A stretch of DNA of 20,954 nt from a virus (IMGVR_UViG_3300045968_000340:1-20954), one strand, 5' to 3'; positions 1 to 6,267 are shown, numbered from the stretch's first letter. Notes: generated by a model not told the origin, from the letters alone. Numbers and translations: made by a program.

Positions 1-18
1 AGAAGCGTCGACAGATCC

Positions 19-60
19 CGACCAGGGAACTGTCCCGCGGTGACACGCGGGACCTGGTCG
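19..60. repeat. Two-part inverted repeat (hairpin)
   Basis: The inner arms GTCCCGCG (32-39) and CGCGGGAC (46-53) pair perfectly around a 6-nt loop. The outer arms CGACCAG (19-25) and CTGGTCG (54-60) continue the stem after a one-sided bulge at 26-31. No T-run follows, so it does not look like an intrinsic terminator. The GTG that could start the first ORF lies in the loop, so a structural or operator role is possible. Confidence 0.6.
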
Positions 61-393
61 TTGGGGTGTAGAGGGGTTTGGTGTCCTTTGGTGTCCGTCA
101 AATATAGCACGCCTGATCCGCGGGTACAAGTCGCGTGTTCCTCGTACTGGGAGGACTGCGGCCCCTATTCGTGCCGTCAATTTGCGATCGACTGCGCCTG
201 GTGCGGCTGTGAGCTGCGTACAGGGGATCGATCGCTCCCGGTGTCGCACGGCATCTGCCCAGCCTGTGCCGTCACGTTCGAGAACGCCTCAAGTGAGGGC
301 GCGCGGACTCGCCAGCTTTCACAACCCACCACGTCGATCGCGCCTCGGGGGGTGGCGCGTCCGCGTGCCTTCTGTGGAGAGGAGGACGCATAG
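40..393 (+). CDS. Small Cys-rich (zinc-ribbon-like) protein, start uncertain
   Basis: I do not recognise a named family. The believable part is residues 48-80, with a CAWC knuckle (Cys52, Cys55), a spacer with acidic and basic residues, then SHGICPAC (Cys73, Cys76). This C-x2-C...HGICPxC arrangement is common in small zinc-ribbon proteins and some signalling-protein tails. The first 45 residues look less protein-like. The frame is open to the left edge of the window, so the gene may begin upstream, at the GTG at 40, or at the TTG/GTG at 88/91. None of these has a good ribosome binding site. It ends about 85 bp before the replication initiator and lies on the same strand. The tail after residue 85 is low-complexity and may be poorly conserved. 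Confidence 0.42.
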   Translation: MTRGTWSLGCRGVWCPLVSVKYSTPDPRVQVACSSYWEDCGPYSCRQFAIDCAWCGCELRTGDRSLPVSHGICPACAVTFENASSEGARTRQLSQPTTSIAPRGVARPRAFCGEEDA

Positions 394-477
394 GGTCCGG
401 AGGAAGACAAGGGACTTCCAACCTTGCGAGCGCCCCGGCGTGGCTGCCCAGCCTGCGTCCGTGCGCCGCTCTTCCAG

Positions 478-1650
478 ATGTCGGGTGACACCGATGACGC
501 GACGAACGTGCGGGCGGTGGCGGTGATGGACCGGCCATCGATCGCGGAACGGATTACATGGACCAGCGGACAACTCTCGGGTGCGGAGGTCAAGGTGCTA
601 GCCGCGCTCTCCTCGTTTGGTGATTACGAAACGGGGCGCAACTGCCGGCCGTCGCACAAGACGCTCGTCGCGCGGGCTGGCAGCTCGTCGGGAACGGTGA
701 AGCGGGCTCTCCGGCGCCTCCTCGACACCGGGCAACCCGGCGGCGCCTTCGTCGTCGCCCGGCGGCGGCATCGGCATCCCACCACCTACGACATCTGCCT
801 CGAGCGCCTCGCGACCCAGCCGCCGCAGGCGCAGCAAGTGGCGATACTTTCGCCTCCCGTGGCTGACCGATCTGAGGATCATTTTGATCCGCAACCCGAC
901 CGATCTGAGGATCATTTTGATCCGCAAACCCGATCTGAGGATCAAAATGATCCTCAAACCGACCGCGCCGAGCGATCTGAGGATCAAAATGATCCACCAC
1001 CTCTTCAGATCAGATCAGAACACACACACACAGCGCGCGATCCTCAACCGGCCCCCGGCGCCTTGCCGCTTCTCGGCCGACTTTCGCCTCCCCGTTGCGC
1101 CCACCCCAACGCCCACGCCTGGTGCGACGGCCGCGTCCACGTACCGCGCATCCTCCACTTCGAGTTCCTCGACCGGCTCGATACCCGACCGGGCGAATCC
1201 CGCGAGGCAAAAGCTACTCGGCTCAAGCAGTTCTACGCCGACACCCTGGCGGCGATCCCCGCGACGCAGGTGATCGTCGAGGACGACTACAGGTTCTGGC
1301 GGAAGGCGTTCGCCGCGGCCTTCACCCCGCCGGGCGAGCTGACTCGATCGCCACAGGATGAACGCCGTCAGGCGCGGGCAGTCCCCCCGCCGCACGAGCC
1401 GTACGACTCGCCGGCGTCAGTGGTGAAGCGGCAGCGAGAAGAGCACGCGAGACGAGAGCAGGATTCCCGTGAGGCGGAGGCGCGCGCCGCGATCGCGGCG
1501 ATGGACTCGGTCACGTTTGCGGCGCTTCAGTCCGACGCCGAACCGGAGATTGCGAAGTTTAAGGGTCGAATGGCGCCCGAGGTGTACGCCGAGACCGTGC
1601 GCCGGGCGATGGTGCGTCTCCTCATTGAACGCGCGCGGAGGTCGGCATGA
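478..1650 (+). CDS. Helix-turn-helix replication initiator-like protein with in-gene origin
   Basis: Probable phage replication protein of the lambda O-like type. The N-terminal ~85 residues after the Met at 526 (ERITW...LSGAEVKVLAAL...CRPSHKTLVARAG.SSGTVKRALRRL) read as a winged helix-turn-helix of the kind found in phage and plasmid initiators. A Pro/Asp-rich linker follows, in which the 9-residue unit RSEDHFDPQ or RSEDQNDPQ occurs four times. These units are encoded by the iterons described separately. The C-terminal half, with many Arg, Glu and Ala residues, looks helical and may bind other replisome proteins. I chose ATG 478. TTG 424 and ATG 526 are in frame, and none has a strong ribosome binding site. 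The gene leads the early operon, and its stop overlaps the next ATG (TGATG at 1648-1652). Function is inferred from domain type and repeat placement. Confidence 0.8.
   Translation: MSGDTDDATNVRAVAVMDRPSIAERITWTSGQLSGAEVKVLAALSSFGDYETGRNCRPSHKTLVARAGSSSGTVKRALRRLLDTGQPGGAFVVARRRHRHPTTYDICLERLATQPPQAQQVAILSPPVADRSEDHFDPQPDRSEDHFDPQTRSEDQNDPQTDRAERSEDQNDPPPLQIRSEHTHTARDPQPAPGALPLLGRLSPPRCAHPNAHAWCDGRVHVPRILHFEFLDRLDTRPGESREAKATRLKQFYADTLAAIPATQVIVEDDYRFWRKAFAAAFTPPGELTRSPQDERRQARAVPPPHEPYDSPASVVKRQREEHARREQDSREAEARAAIAAMDSVTFAALQSDAEPEIAKFKGRMAPEVYAETVRRAMVRLLIERARRSA
868..999. repeat. Four palindromic iterons: candidate phage replication origin
   Basis: Four 27-bp direct repeats start at 868, 901, 931 and 973. 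Each begins CGATCTGAGGATCA. Each contains a dyad, GGATCA-N3-TGATCC (876-890, 909-923, 939-953, 981-995). The central triplet is TTT in copies 1-2 and AAA in copies 3-4. Copy 3 has 9-bp perfect arms (936-956). Spacings are 33, 30 and 42 bp. A run of GATCAGATCAGA and CACACACACAC (1006-1031) follows, less GC-rich than its surroundings and a possible unwinding region. Lambda carries four dyad iterons inside gene O with an AT-rich flank, so an origin role is a reasoned inference. Confidence 0.75.
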
Positions 1651-1724
1651 TGGCTCGCACCTGCGACGGCTGCCACACGTTGATCCTCGCGGTAGTGGAC
1701 GCCGTGCACGAAAGGGAACCGTGA
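1650..1724 (+). CDS. 24-residue Cys-containing micro-ORF
   Basis: This tiny reading frame links the replication gene to the next zinc-ribbon gene. Its ATG overlaps the stop of the initiator gene (TGATG at 1648) and its TGA overlaps the next ATG (TGATG at 1722). The product begins MARTCDGCHTL, with one C-x2-C pair, then a hydrophobic stretch LILAVVDAV and a charged end. The perfect coupling on both sides is the main argument that it is translated. The peptide is too short to assign a function. It may be real, or it may serve as a translational coupling leader. Confidence 0.4.
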   Translation: MARTCDGCHTLILAVVDAVHEREP

Positions 1725-1900
1725 TGCAGACGTACATCATCCTGGTGGGCGCGACGCCGACGGATCCGCCCGCGATCAAATGCCTCATCTGCGAGCGCGT
1801 GAGCTACCACCCGAAGGACATCAGCGAGCGGTACTGCGGGTTCTGCCATCGGTTCCACGACGACATGGCGCGCGAGGTGACCCGGGAGCACGGCGAGTGA
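1724..1900 (+). CDS. Small zinc-ribbon protein
   Basis: A 58-residue protein with two cysteine knuckles: IKCLICERVSYHP (Cys at about 20 and 23) and RYCGFCHRFHDD (about 38 and 41, followed by two His). This CxxC...YCGxCHxFHDD pattern is a recognisable small zinc-ribbon type found repeatedly in phage early regions and bacterial genomes, with no settled function. A four-metal-ligand fold is expected. It starts at an ATG overlapping the stop of the preceding 24-aa ORF, and its stop overlaps the GTG of the next gene (GTGA at 1897), so translation is probably coupled. It acts presumably in the cytoplasm, as there is no signal peptide or membrane segment. Confidence 0.72.
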   Translation: MQTYIILVGATPTDPPAIKCLICERVSYHPKDISERYCGFCHRFHDDMAREVTREHGE

Positions 1901-2031
1901 CGACAACGATCGTGGTGCACTTCACCGGCGACGCCGATCACACGGTGGTCGAGGTCGAGATCACCGACGACCAGGCCGCGGCGCTCGAGGCGCAGCTGTA
2001 CGCCGAGACGTTCGGACCAGAGGAGGAGTGA
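1897..2031 (+). CDS. Small acidic protein
   Basis: A 44-residue acidic protein, beginning VTTTIVVHFTGD and ending in a Glu-rich FGPEEE. The first half alternates hydrophobic and polar residues, as in beta strands (TIVVHF, TVVEVEI). The second half, DDQAAALEAQLYAE, is helix-like. I do not recognise a family. It starts at GTG 1897, sharing four bases (GTGA) with the upstream stop. Its own stop overlaps the ATG of the next gene at 2031. Acidic phage micro-proteins of this size are often inhibitors or DNA mimics, but nothing in the sequence proves that here. Confidence 0.58.
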   Translation: MTTTIVVHFTGDADHTVVEVEITDDQAAALEAQLYAETFGPEEE

Positions 2032-2351
2032 TGCTGAGGCCAGGTCGCTGTCGCTGGTGTCGCTGCACCTACGAGGAACCCTGTCCTGGGTCGTGCGGCT
2101 GGGCGAATCGGGAGCAGACGCTCTGCACGGCGTGCGTCGATGTCGAGCGCGCCTGGCGCCGGCTGCCGACGAAGAAGCCGAACATGGTGCGCGCGTTCTT
2201 TCGCGGCTTCATGGTCGGCGCGGACGACGAGCGCGCGATCGATCACCCCCGGGGCCGGCAGGCTGTGGCCCACAACCCGTACTCGGCGAACGGACAGACG
2301 GCGCCGTACTGGTCGGCCGGATTCACTGCTGGACGGCGCGAGGCGCGATGA
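2031..2351 (+). CDS. Zinc-knuckle protein with RMF/CrpP-like C-terminus
   Basis: A 106-residue protein with two parts. Residues 1-40 hold a Cys cluster: CRWCRCTYEEPCPGSCGW, then LCTACVD. This type (CxxCxC...PC..GCxW...LCxxC) is frequent in small phage proteins and is expected to bind zinc. Residues 55-106 contain FFRGFMVGA, NPYSANGQTAPYW and SAGFTAG. That resembles the ribosome modulation factor/CrpP pattern G-[YF]-x2-G...NPY...W-x2-G-[FW]. RMF dimerises stationary-phase ribosomes, while CrpP-type proteins occur on mobile elements. Whether this fused version binds ribosomes is inference. It starts at ATG 2031 on the upstream TGA, and GTG 2028 is an in-frame alternative. It ends in a four-base overlap (ATGA, 2348) with the next gene. 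Confidence 0.75.
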   Translation: MLRPGRCRWCRCTYEEPCPGSCGWANREQTLCTACVDVERAWRRLPTKKPNMVRAFFRGFMVGADDERAIDHPRGRQAVAHNPYSANGQTAPYWSAGFTAGRREAR

Positions 2352-2572
2352 CGGAGAGCGCCTTCCTGCGTCGCGTGCGCCAGCCGGATCCGCTGCTGCA
2401 GGAGCTCGCGCGCCAGGCCGTCGACGAGCTCGAGACGCAGCAGTACCTGAAAGACGAGAGTCCCGGCAGCGTCCGGCGGCTCGCCGACCTGGCGCACCGC
2501 TACGGCGTGCCGATGGCCTACGTGCTCGACGAGCGCGAGCGCAGGGTGCGCGCGGGAGGCGGAGGTGCGTGA
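2348..2572 (+). CDS. Small hypothetical phage protein
   Basis: A 74-residue charged protein with no Cys cluster or membrane segment. The middle (PLLQELARQAVDELETQQ) looks like an amphipathic helix. Residues 38-60 (GSVRRLADLAHRYGVPMAYV) resemble a helix-turn-helix pair of the kind used by small DNA-binding or scaffold proteins. I do not recognise the family. The start ATG is locked by the ATGA overlap with the upstream gene, and the stop TGA overlaps the next ATG at 2572. It is part of the coupled early-gene chain that runs from the replication gene to the ATPase. Confidence 0.68.
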   Translation: MTESAFLRRVRQPDPLLQELARQAVDELETQQYLKDESPGSVRRLADLAHRYGVPMAYVLDERERRVRAGGGGA

Positions 2573-2823
2573 TGGACCCAGAGACACCCGAGGAGTGGCG
2601 GGACGCGGTCGAGTGGGCGGAGGTGATGCTGCTGCTGGACAGCGCCCGAAAGTACGGCATGGTGACCGGCGGCCCCGAGGTCGACGTCGCGCGGTGCCTC
2701 GAGCTCCAGGCGCGCGGCCAGGCGCTCGGGCACGTGCCGACGACGCCGGGCACCGAGGCGCGGATCCAGACGCTCCTCGGGTCGCACATGAAGTGGCGGC
2801 GCCGGCCCAGCGGTTCGCGCTGA
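2572..2823 (+). CDS. Small hypothetical phage protein
   Basis: An 83-residue, mostly helical protein of unknown family. The first half is acidic and Trp-containing (MDPETPEEWRDAVEWAEVMLLLDSA). The end is strongly basic (MKWRRRPSGSR), so the molecule has a charge gradient that could suit nucleic-acid or partner binding. The start is fixed by TGATG overlap at 2570-2574 and the end by the same arrangement at 2821-2825. Spacing leaves no room for a separate promoter, so it is co-transcribed with its neighbours. Confidence 0.68.
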   Translation: MDPETPEEWRDAVEWAEVMLLLDSARKYGMVTGGPEVDVARCLELQARGQALGHVPTTPGTEARIQTLLGSHMKWRRRPSGSR

Positions 2824-3026
2824 TGCTGGTCGACGGGGCGGCCACCTGGGTGCTGCTGACCGATCGCACCTGGGCGGCGCTGGCCGCGTTCGTCGATCCG
2901 ACCTATCCGCTGTTCGGCCACTACACCACGCGGGTCCGCATCTTCACGTCGCGGCGCCGCGCGCAGGCCTTCCGCCACGACGTCCCGGGGTGGCAGGAGC
3001 TTGGGATTGGCATCGTGCCGCTATGA
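2823..3026 (+). CDS. Small hypothetical phage protein
   Basis: A 67-residue protein reading MLVDGAATWVLLTDRTWAAL, then a Tyr/Phe-rich middle (YPLFGHYTTRVRIFTS) and a basic RRRAQAFRH. It probably has a small beta-rich fold with one helix. No motif of known function is visible. The start ATG overlaps the upstream TGA, and the stop overlaps the ATG of the ATPase gene (ATGA at 3023), so it sits directly ahead of a motor protein. A role as accessory factor for the ATPase is possible but only suggested by position. Confidence 0.62.
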   Translation: MLVDGAATWVLLTDRTWAALAAFVDPTYPLFGHYTTRVRIFTSRRRAQAFRHDVPGWQELGIGIVPL

Positions 3027-4840
3027 GGCTGCCCGATCGTACGGTCCGTCTCGGTTACGCCGTCGGCACCGGCGAGCGCGTCGACATCCCGATCCGGCAC
3101 ATGGTCGTCTGCGGTCAGACGCAGGAGTCGGGCAAGACGACGACCCTCGAGGCGCTGCTCGAGCGCGCCGGGATGCAGGCGCTGACCTTCGTCACCAAGC
3201 ACGGCGAGGGCGCCTTCCGCGGCGCGCGCCAGGTCGAGCCCTACTTCCAGGAGCAGTCTGACAACCGCTGGCGGTTCGTGGCCTCGATGCTCGAGGCGCA
3301 CCTGGGCGAGCGGATGAAATTCGAGCGCAATTGGATCGAGCAGGCTGCACGCGGCACCACCACGCTCGAGCAGGTCCGCGTGAACGCGCGCCGGTTGGCG
3401 GAGACGTCGAAGGGCGGCTTCAACCAGGACCAGTTCCGCATGCTGGCGGTCTACCTCGAGGAACTCGTCCCGCAGCTCGAGGCGGTGACCTGGGCCCGTC
3501 GCGTCCAGCTGCAGCCGCGCATCGTCAGCTGCATGGACCTGGTGGGCATGCCGACGGCGCTGCAGCACCTGGTCATCCGCTCGGCGCTCGAGTGGGTGCA
3601 GACCCACGCGCACGACACGCTCGTCGTCGTGCCCGAGGCCTGGCAGTTCATCCCGCAGGACCGCAGCACGCCGGTGAAGCTCGCCGCGGTGAGCTACATC
3701 CGCCAGGGCGCGGCGCTCCGGAATTACCTCTGGATGGACAGCCAGGACATCGGCGGCATCGACAAGGAGCTGCTCCGGTCGGTGGTGGTCTGGCTCGTCG
3801 GGGTGCAGCGCGAAGCGAACGAGGTCAAGCGCACGCTGGCCAACATCCCGGCGCCGGCGCGCCCGAAAGCCGAGGCCGTCGCGCTGCTCGAGCTCGGGCG
3901 GTTCTTCGCGTGTTGGGGGAAGCACGCGGTCCACACCTACGTGCAGCCGGCCTGGCTGCCGGAGGCGCACGCGGTCCGGATTGCGCAGGGCGGCGAAGCG
4001 ATCGACGACGAGTACGTGCGCGACGCGCGGCCGCCGGTCGCGCGGGAAGGGTGGCGCGATGGCGAAGCAGCAGGAGCAGGACCGCAGGCGGGCGGAGGAC
4101 GCGTTGAAGGCGCAGCGGCAGATCACCGGCGCGCTCACGAAACTACTCGACCGCGTGGTCCGGAATCTGGGGGACGTGCAGTTTCAGTTCTGGCTGGTCA
4201 ACCGGCGGCTGGATCGGCTCGAGGGTTCGACGAGCTCGAGTCGTTCGCCGCGCGCGGCCGCCGCGCGCAAGCGGCCGTCGACCAGGTCATCGCGCAGCAG
4301 CAGGAGGAGGTCATGAACCCGCAGCAGGAGAGGAAGCTCGATCAGGTGCTCGAGGCCAACCGCGAGCTCGCGACGTCGATCAAGGCGCTGGTGAAGTCGC
4401 TCGACGGCCGCGGCGCCGCGGCGCCATCGCCGGCGACAGCGGCCGCGGGCGTGCCACGTGGCAGCGGCGAGTGGTACGACGTTGAGCAGCTCTACGCGGA
4501 GTTCAAGCGGCGCCTGATCGGCGAGGCCTCGGAGGATCCACAGATCCTCGAGGTCCTCGTCCGCCAGCCGGCGATCCGTGTGAAGGTCGAGCGGCACACG
4601 ATCCAGGTCGACAGCGACACACTGCGCGGCCGCATCGCGCTGCTCATCTCCGAGGGCTTTCTCGATTCGAAGATCGAAGCGGGGAAGGTCTTCGGCGCGC
4701 TCGGGAACCGCGGCTTCCGGACCGCGCATCCGAACGTCGTGAAGGAACTCGACGAGCTCACGCGCATGGGATTCCTGACGAAAGCGGGGAAGTGGTACAC
4801 GACCGTCGAGGCGATGAAGCGCCACGTCCAGGAGGCCTGA
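3023..4840 (+). CDS. HerA/FtsK-like P-loop ATPase fused in frame to a winged-helix-like domain
   Basis: The 605-codon frame has two parts. Residues 1-345 form a P-loop ATPase. Walker A is GQTQESGKTT (31-40) and the Walker B-like strand is TLVVVPEAW (199-207, Glu205 as likely catalytic base). A later QDIGGID segment (241-247) resembles the region after Walker B in HerA/FtsK-type DNA pumps. Residues 431-605 look like an independent helical region with winged-helix character (RGRIALLISEGFLDS...ELTRMGFLTKAGKWYTT). The stretch from about 346 to 410 is Gly/Ala/Arg-rich and reads poorly. In the same bases another frame (4059-4316) gives a good coiled coil, and a strong AGGAGG precedes an ATG at 4313. 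The ATPase may therefore end near 4060-4250 in relatives, with this one a read-through fusion. It probably acts in DNA translocation or replication. Confidence 0.72.
   Translation: MRLPDRTVRLGYAVGTGERVDIPIRHMVVCGQTQESGKTTTLEALLERAGMQALTFVTKHGEGAFRGARQVEPYFQEQSDNRWRFVASMLEAHLGERMKFERNWIEQAARGTTTLEQVRVNARRLAETSKGGFNQDQFRMLAVYLEELVPQLEAVTWARRVQLQPRIVSCMDLVGMPTALQHLVIRSALEWVQTHAHDTLVVVPEAWQFIPQDRSTPVKLAAVSYIRQGAALRNYLWMDSQDIGGIDKELLRSVVVWLVGVQREANEVKRTLANIPAPARPKAEAVALLELGRFFACWGKHAVHTYVQPAWLPEAHAVRIAQGGEAIDDEYVRDARPPVAREGWRDGEAAGAGPQAGGGRVEGAAADHRRAHETTRPRGPESGGRAVSVLAGQPAAGSARGFDELESFAARGRRAQAAVDQVIAQQQEEVMNPQQERKLDQVLEANRELATSIKALVKSLDGRGAAAPSPATAAAGVPRGSGEWYDVEQLYAEFKRRLIGEASEDPQILEVLVRQPAIRVKVERHTIQVDSDTLRGRIALLISEGFLDSKIEAGKVFGALGNRGFRTAHPNVVKELDELTRMGFLTKAGKWYTTVEAMKRHVQEA
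4059..4316 (+). CDS. Nested coiled-coil ORF in alternative frame
   Basis: An 85-residue frame inside the ATPase ORF. It begins at an ATG in ATPase codon 346 and ends with a TGA overlapping the ATG at 4313. The first 56 residues (MAKQQEQDRRRAEDALKAQR...LLDRVVRNLGDVQFQFWLVNRRLDRL) are a convincing amphipathic coiled coil. The host frame over the same bases is low-complexity Gly/Ala/Arg. After about base 4225 quality reverses: this frame becomes Ser/Arg-rich while the host frame becomes helix-like (FDELESFAARGRRAQAAVDQ). Either two genes overlap, or a one-base change near 4225 split one gene. No clear ribosome binding site precedes 4059. Confidence 0.45.
   Translation: MAKQQEQDRRRAEDALKAQRQITGALTKLLDRVVRNLGDVQFQFWLVNRRLDRLEGSTSSSRSPRAAAARKRPSTRSSRSSRRRS
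4313..4840 (+). CDS. Alternative independent start for winged-helix-like protein
   Basis: The C-terminal part of the long ATPase frame has its own excellent initiation signal: AGGAGG at 4302-4307, a 5-nt gap, then ATG 4313. That ATG overlaps the TGA of the nested coiled-coil ORF (ATGA), exactly as in the other gene junctions here. From this start the product has 175 residues. It opens with a coiled-coil helix (MNPQQERKLDQVLEANREL), then an Ala/Pro linker, then a domain with EWYDVEQLYAEFKRRL and a winged-helix-like end. It may be made separately, as well as or instead of the fusion. This entry overlaps the 605-codon ORF and should be read as an alternative model. Confidence 0.45.
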   Translation: MNPQQERKLDQVLEANRELATSIKALVKSLDGRGAAAPSPATAAAGVPRGSGEWYDVEQLYAEFKRRLIGEASEDPQILEVLVRQPAIRVKVERHTIQVDSDTLRGRIALLISEGFLDSKIEAGKVFGALGNRGFRTAHPNVVKELDELTRMGFLTKAGKWYTTVEAMKRHVQEA

Positions 4841-4841
4841 C

Positions 4842-5132
4842 GTGGGCGACATGGCCCCCCGTCCGCGCGGCGGCTGGCAGGTCGGGACCTCCTTCGCGCG
4901 GACGCAGCGCGCGATCGCGGAGTACCAGCTCGACGATCCCGCCCCGGACGTGTACACGGTCCAGCGCCTCGCCGGAGGCGACTGGCGGGTGACGCACTAC
5001 CGGCACCGGGACGATCGGCAGGCCTGCTGCGTCCGCGAGGTGACACCGCGGCCAGGGGAGTCGGAGATCGAGACCCTGGCGCGCACGTATCCCCCGTTCG
5101 CGCTCTGCGCGCGGCACACCCAGGAGACGTGA
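4842..5132 (+). CDS. Small hypothetical phage protein
   Basis: A 96-residue protein. The start GTG at 4842 has GGAGG at 4831-4835 with a 6-nt gap, better than the in-frame ATG at 4851. The core DVYTVQRLAGGDWRVTHYRH looks like beta strands. It contains adjacent cysteines (ACCVRE) and a late CARH. No family is recognised. It lies 1 bp after the ATPase stop and 1 bp before the next gene, so it is part of the same transcript. Confidence 0.68.
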   Translation: MGDMAPRPRGGWQVGTSFARTQRAIAEYQLDDPAPDVYTVQRLAGGDWRVTHYRHRDDRQACCVREVTPRPGESEIETLARTYPPFALCARHTQET

Positions 5133-5133
5133 G

Positions 5134-5667
5134 GTGAGGGTGGACATGGACAGCGTGGACAGGGACACGTGGGGCACCAAAACAGAGGCCGCGAGGCGGG
5201 GCCGCGTCAGCCTGAAAACGATCCAGCGGCACGTGGCCGCCAATCGGATCGAGACGAAGGCCGTGCCGGACCCACATGCGCCCGGCGGCCAGATCTGGCT
5301 GTACAACCTCGCGGACGTCGATCGCATCGCCTCCAAGGGGCAGCCAGCCGTCCGGCCAGCCGTTTTCGCGCCCGACCGGACCCCGACTGGGAACGGAAAC
5401 GGCGTCGGTCACGCGCTTGAGGCCCGGACATCCCCAGACGCGCTGGCGGTCCTCCCCGCCTCCCAGGCCGCCGCGATCGCGGCAGTCGTGCAGCTCGTGT
5501 CCAGGCAGATGTCCAGGGTGTCCATCCAATTCCTGACCATCGCGGAGGCTTCGGCCGAGACCGGCCTGACGCAGGCCTACATCAAACGCGCGATCGCCGA
5601 CGGCACGCTGCCGGCCGTGCGCGATCGTGGCTGGCGCATCCGTCGGCGTGACCTGGAGGGGTTGTAG
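5134..5667 (+). CDS. Double helix-turn-helix (excisionase-like) DNA-binding protein
   Basis: A 177-residue protein with two similar DNA-binding segments. The first, residues 13-65 (WGTKTEAARRGRVSLKTIQRHVAANRI...GQIWLYNLADVDRIA), reads as a helix-turn-helix followed by a short wing. The second, residues 133-177 (FLTIAEASAETGLTQAYIKRAI...RDRGWRIRRRDLEGL), matches the MerR/excisionase-type HTH_17 layout. There a recognition helix is followed by a wing with Trp/Arg, then a helix that closes the fold. The linker (66-130) is Ala/Pro-rich. Possible roles are transcription regulator or recombination directionality factor. The broken serine recombinase 1.3 kb downstream makes the latter imaginable but unproven. 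It starts at GTG 5134, with ATG 5146 as an alternative. Confidence 0.75.
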   Translation: MRVDMDSVDRDTWGTKTEAARRGRVSLKTIQRHVAANRIETKAVPDPHAPGGQIWLYNLADVDRIASKGQPAVRPAVFAPDRTPTGNGNGVGHALEARTSPDALAVLPASQAAAIAAVVQLVSRQMSRVSIQFLTIAEASAETGLTQAYIKRAIADGTLPAVRDRGWRIRRRDLEGL

Positions 5668-5913
5668 ATGGCAAAGGAGATGGCGATCGGTCCCGGGAGG
5701 AAGACGCCGAATACCGACAGCCGGCGCTATCTCGCGATGCCGTTTACGAAATCGGAAGTCCTCGCCCGGCTCCGTGCGATTGAGACTCGGTTACAGGCCG
5801 GCATACCGGCTGAGGACCGATGCACGTTCACCTTGACCGTTCGATGGGTGACGCGCGGGGGAGAGCCGACCTCGGTCACATGGATGAGCAAGCGGCGGAC
5901 CGGTAGGCCATGA
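5668..5913 (+). CDS. Small hypothetical phage protein
   Basis: An 81-residue basic protein starting at the ATG directly after the upstream TAG. Its N-terminal third is Gly/Arg/Thr-rich (GPGRKTPNTDSRRYLAM). The middle is a predicted helix (KSEVLARLRAIETRLQAG), and the rest looks beta-like (CTFTLTVRWVTRGGEPTSVTWMS). No known motif was recognised. The stop overlaps the next ATG (ATGA, 5910), so translation of the pair is likely coupled. Confidence 0.66.
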   Translation: MAKEMAIGPGRKTPNTDSRRYLAMPFTKSEVLARLRAIETRLQAGIPAEDRCTFTLTVRWVTRGGEPTSVTWMSKRRTGRP

Positions 5914-6263
5914 CCAGCCGGCAACAGCGGCGCGCGGCGGAACGCCAGGCGGTGAAGGATGCCCGGCGTCAGCGGTTCGAGGCGATTCACGGGCAGGTAC
6001 TCGCGGCCAAGACCGTGGGGCATCTGTGGCGGACCTACCGTGACGGCCGGTTCCGGACGGACGGCATGGACGATATCGACCCGGCGCACCGCGCGGCGGT
6101 CGAGGAGCTGGCGCAGCATGCGTTCTATGCCGGCGCGGCGTCGATGTTCGAGCTGGTCACGCGCGTGGCACCCGACGACGTCAGCGAGGACGTGGGCGTT
6201 GAGATGCTGAGCCGCCTACAGGAAGAACTCGAGACCTACGCGCGCGGCCGTCGGACGAACTGA
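5910..6263 (+). CDS. Small helical phage protein
   Basis: A 117-residue protein. It starts with the Arg/Gln-rich helix MTSRQQRRAAERQAVKDARR, a beginning seen in many small phage proteins. A charged middle follows, then a long helical part (AAVEELAQHAFYAGAASMFELV...EMLSRLQEELETYARG). It is probably all-alpha and could form a homo-oligomer. The function is unknown. The start is fixed by a four-base overlap with the upstream stop. The codon pattern (GC-rich third positions) is like the neighbours. Confidence 0.72.
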   Translation: MTSRQQRRAAERQAVKDARRQRFEAIHGQVLAAKTVGHLWRTYRDGRFRTDGMDDIDPAHRAAVEELAQHAFYAGAASMFELVTRVAPDDVSEDVGVEMLSRLQEELETYARGRRTN

Positions 6264-6267
6264 GGGA

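Noticed and set aside
868-999. CRISPR-like array
   Set aside because: The repeats are only 3-15 bp apart, lie in frame in a gene, contain internal dyads and have no spacers of uniform length.
1938-2978. Minus-strand ORF (346 codons) over the micro-gene cluster
   Set aside because: The plus-strand start/stop overlaps are far too regular to be chance, and the antisense product is Arg/Ser/Ala/Pro low-complexity.
2921-4138. Long minus-strand ORF (405 codons) opposite the ATPase
   Set aside because: It is a shadow from GC-rich third positions: His/Arg/Leu/Asp-rich low-complexity translation, no motif, and it runs against a clear P-loop ATPase.
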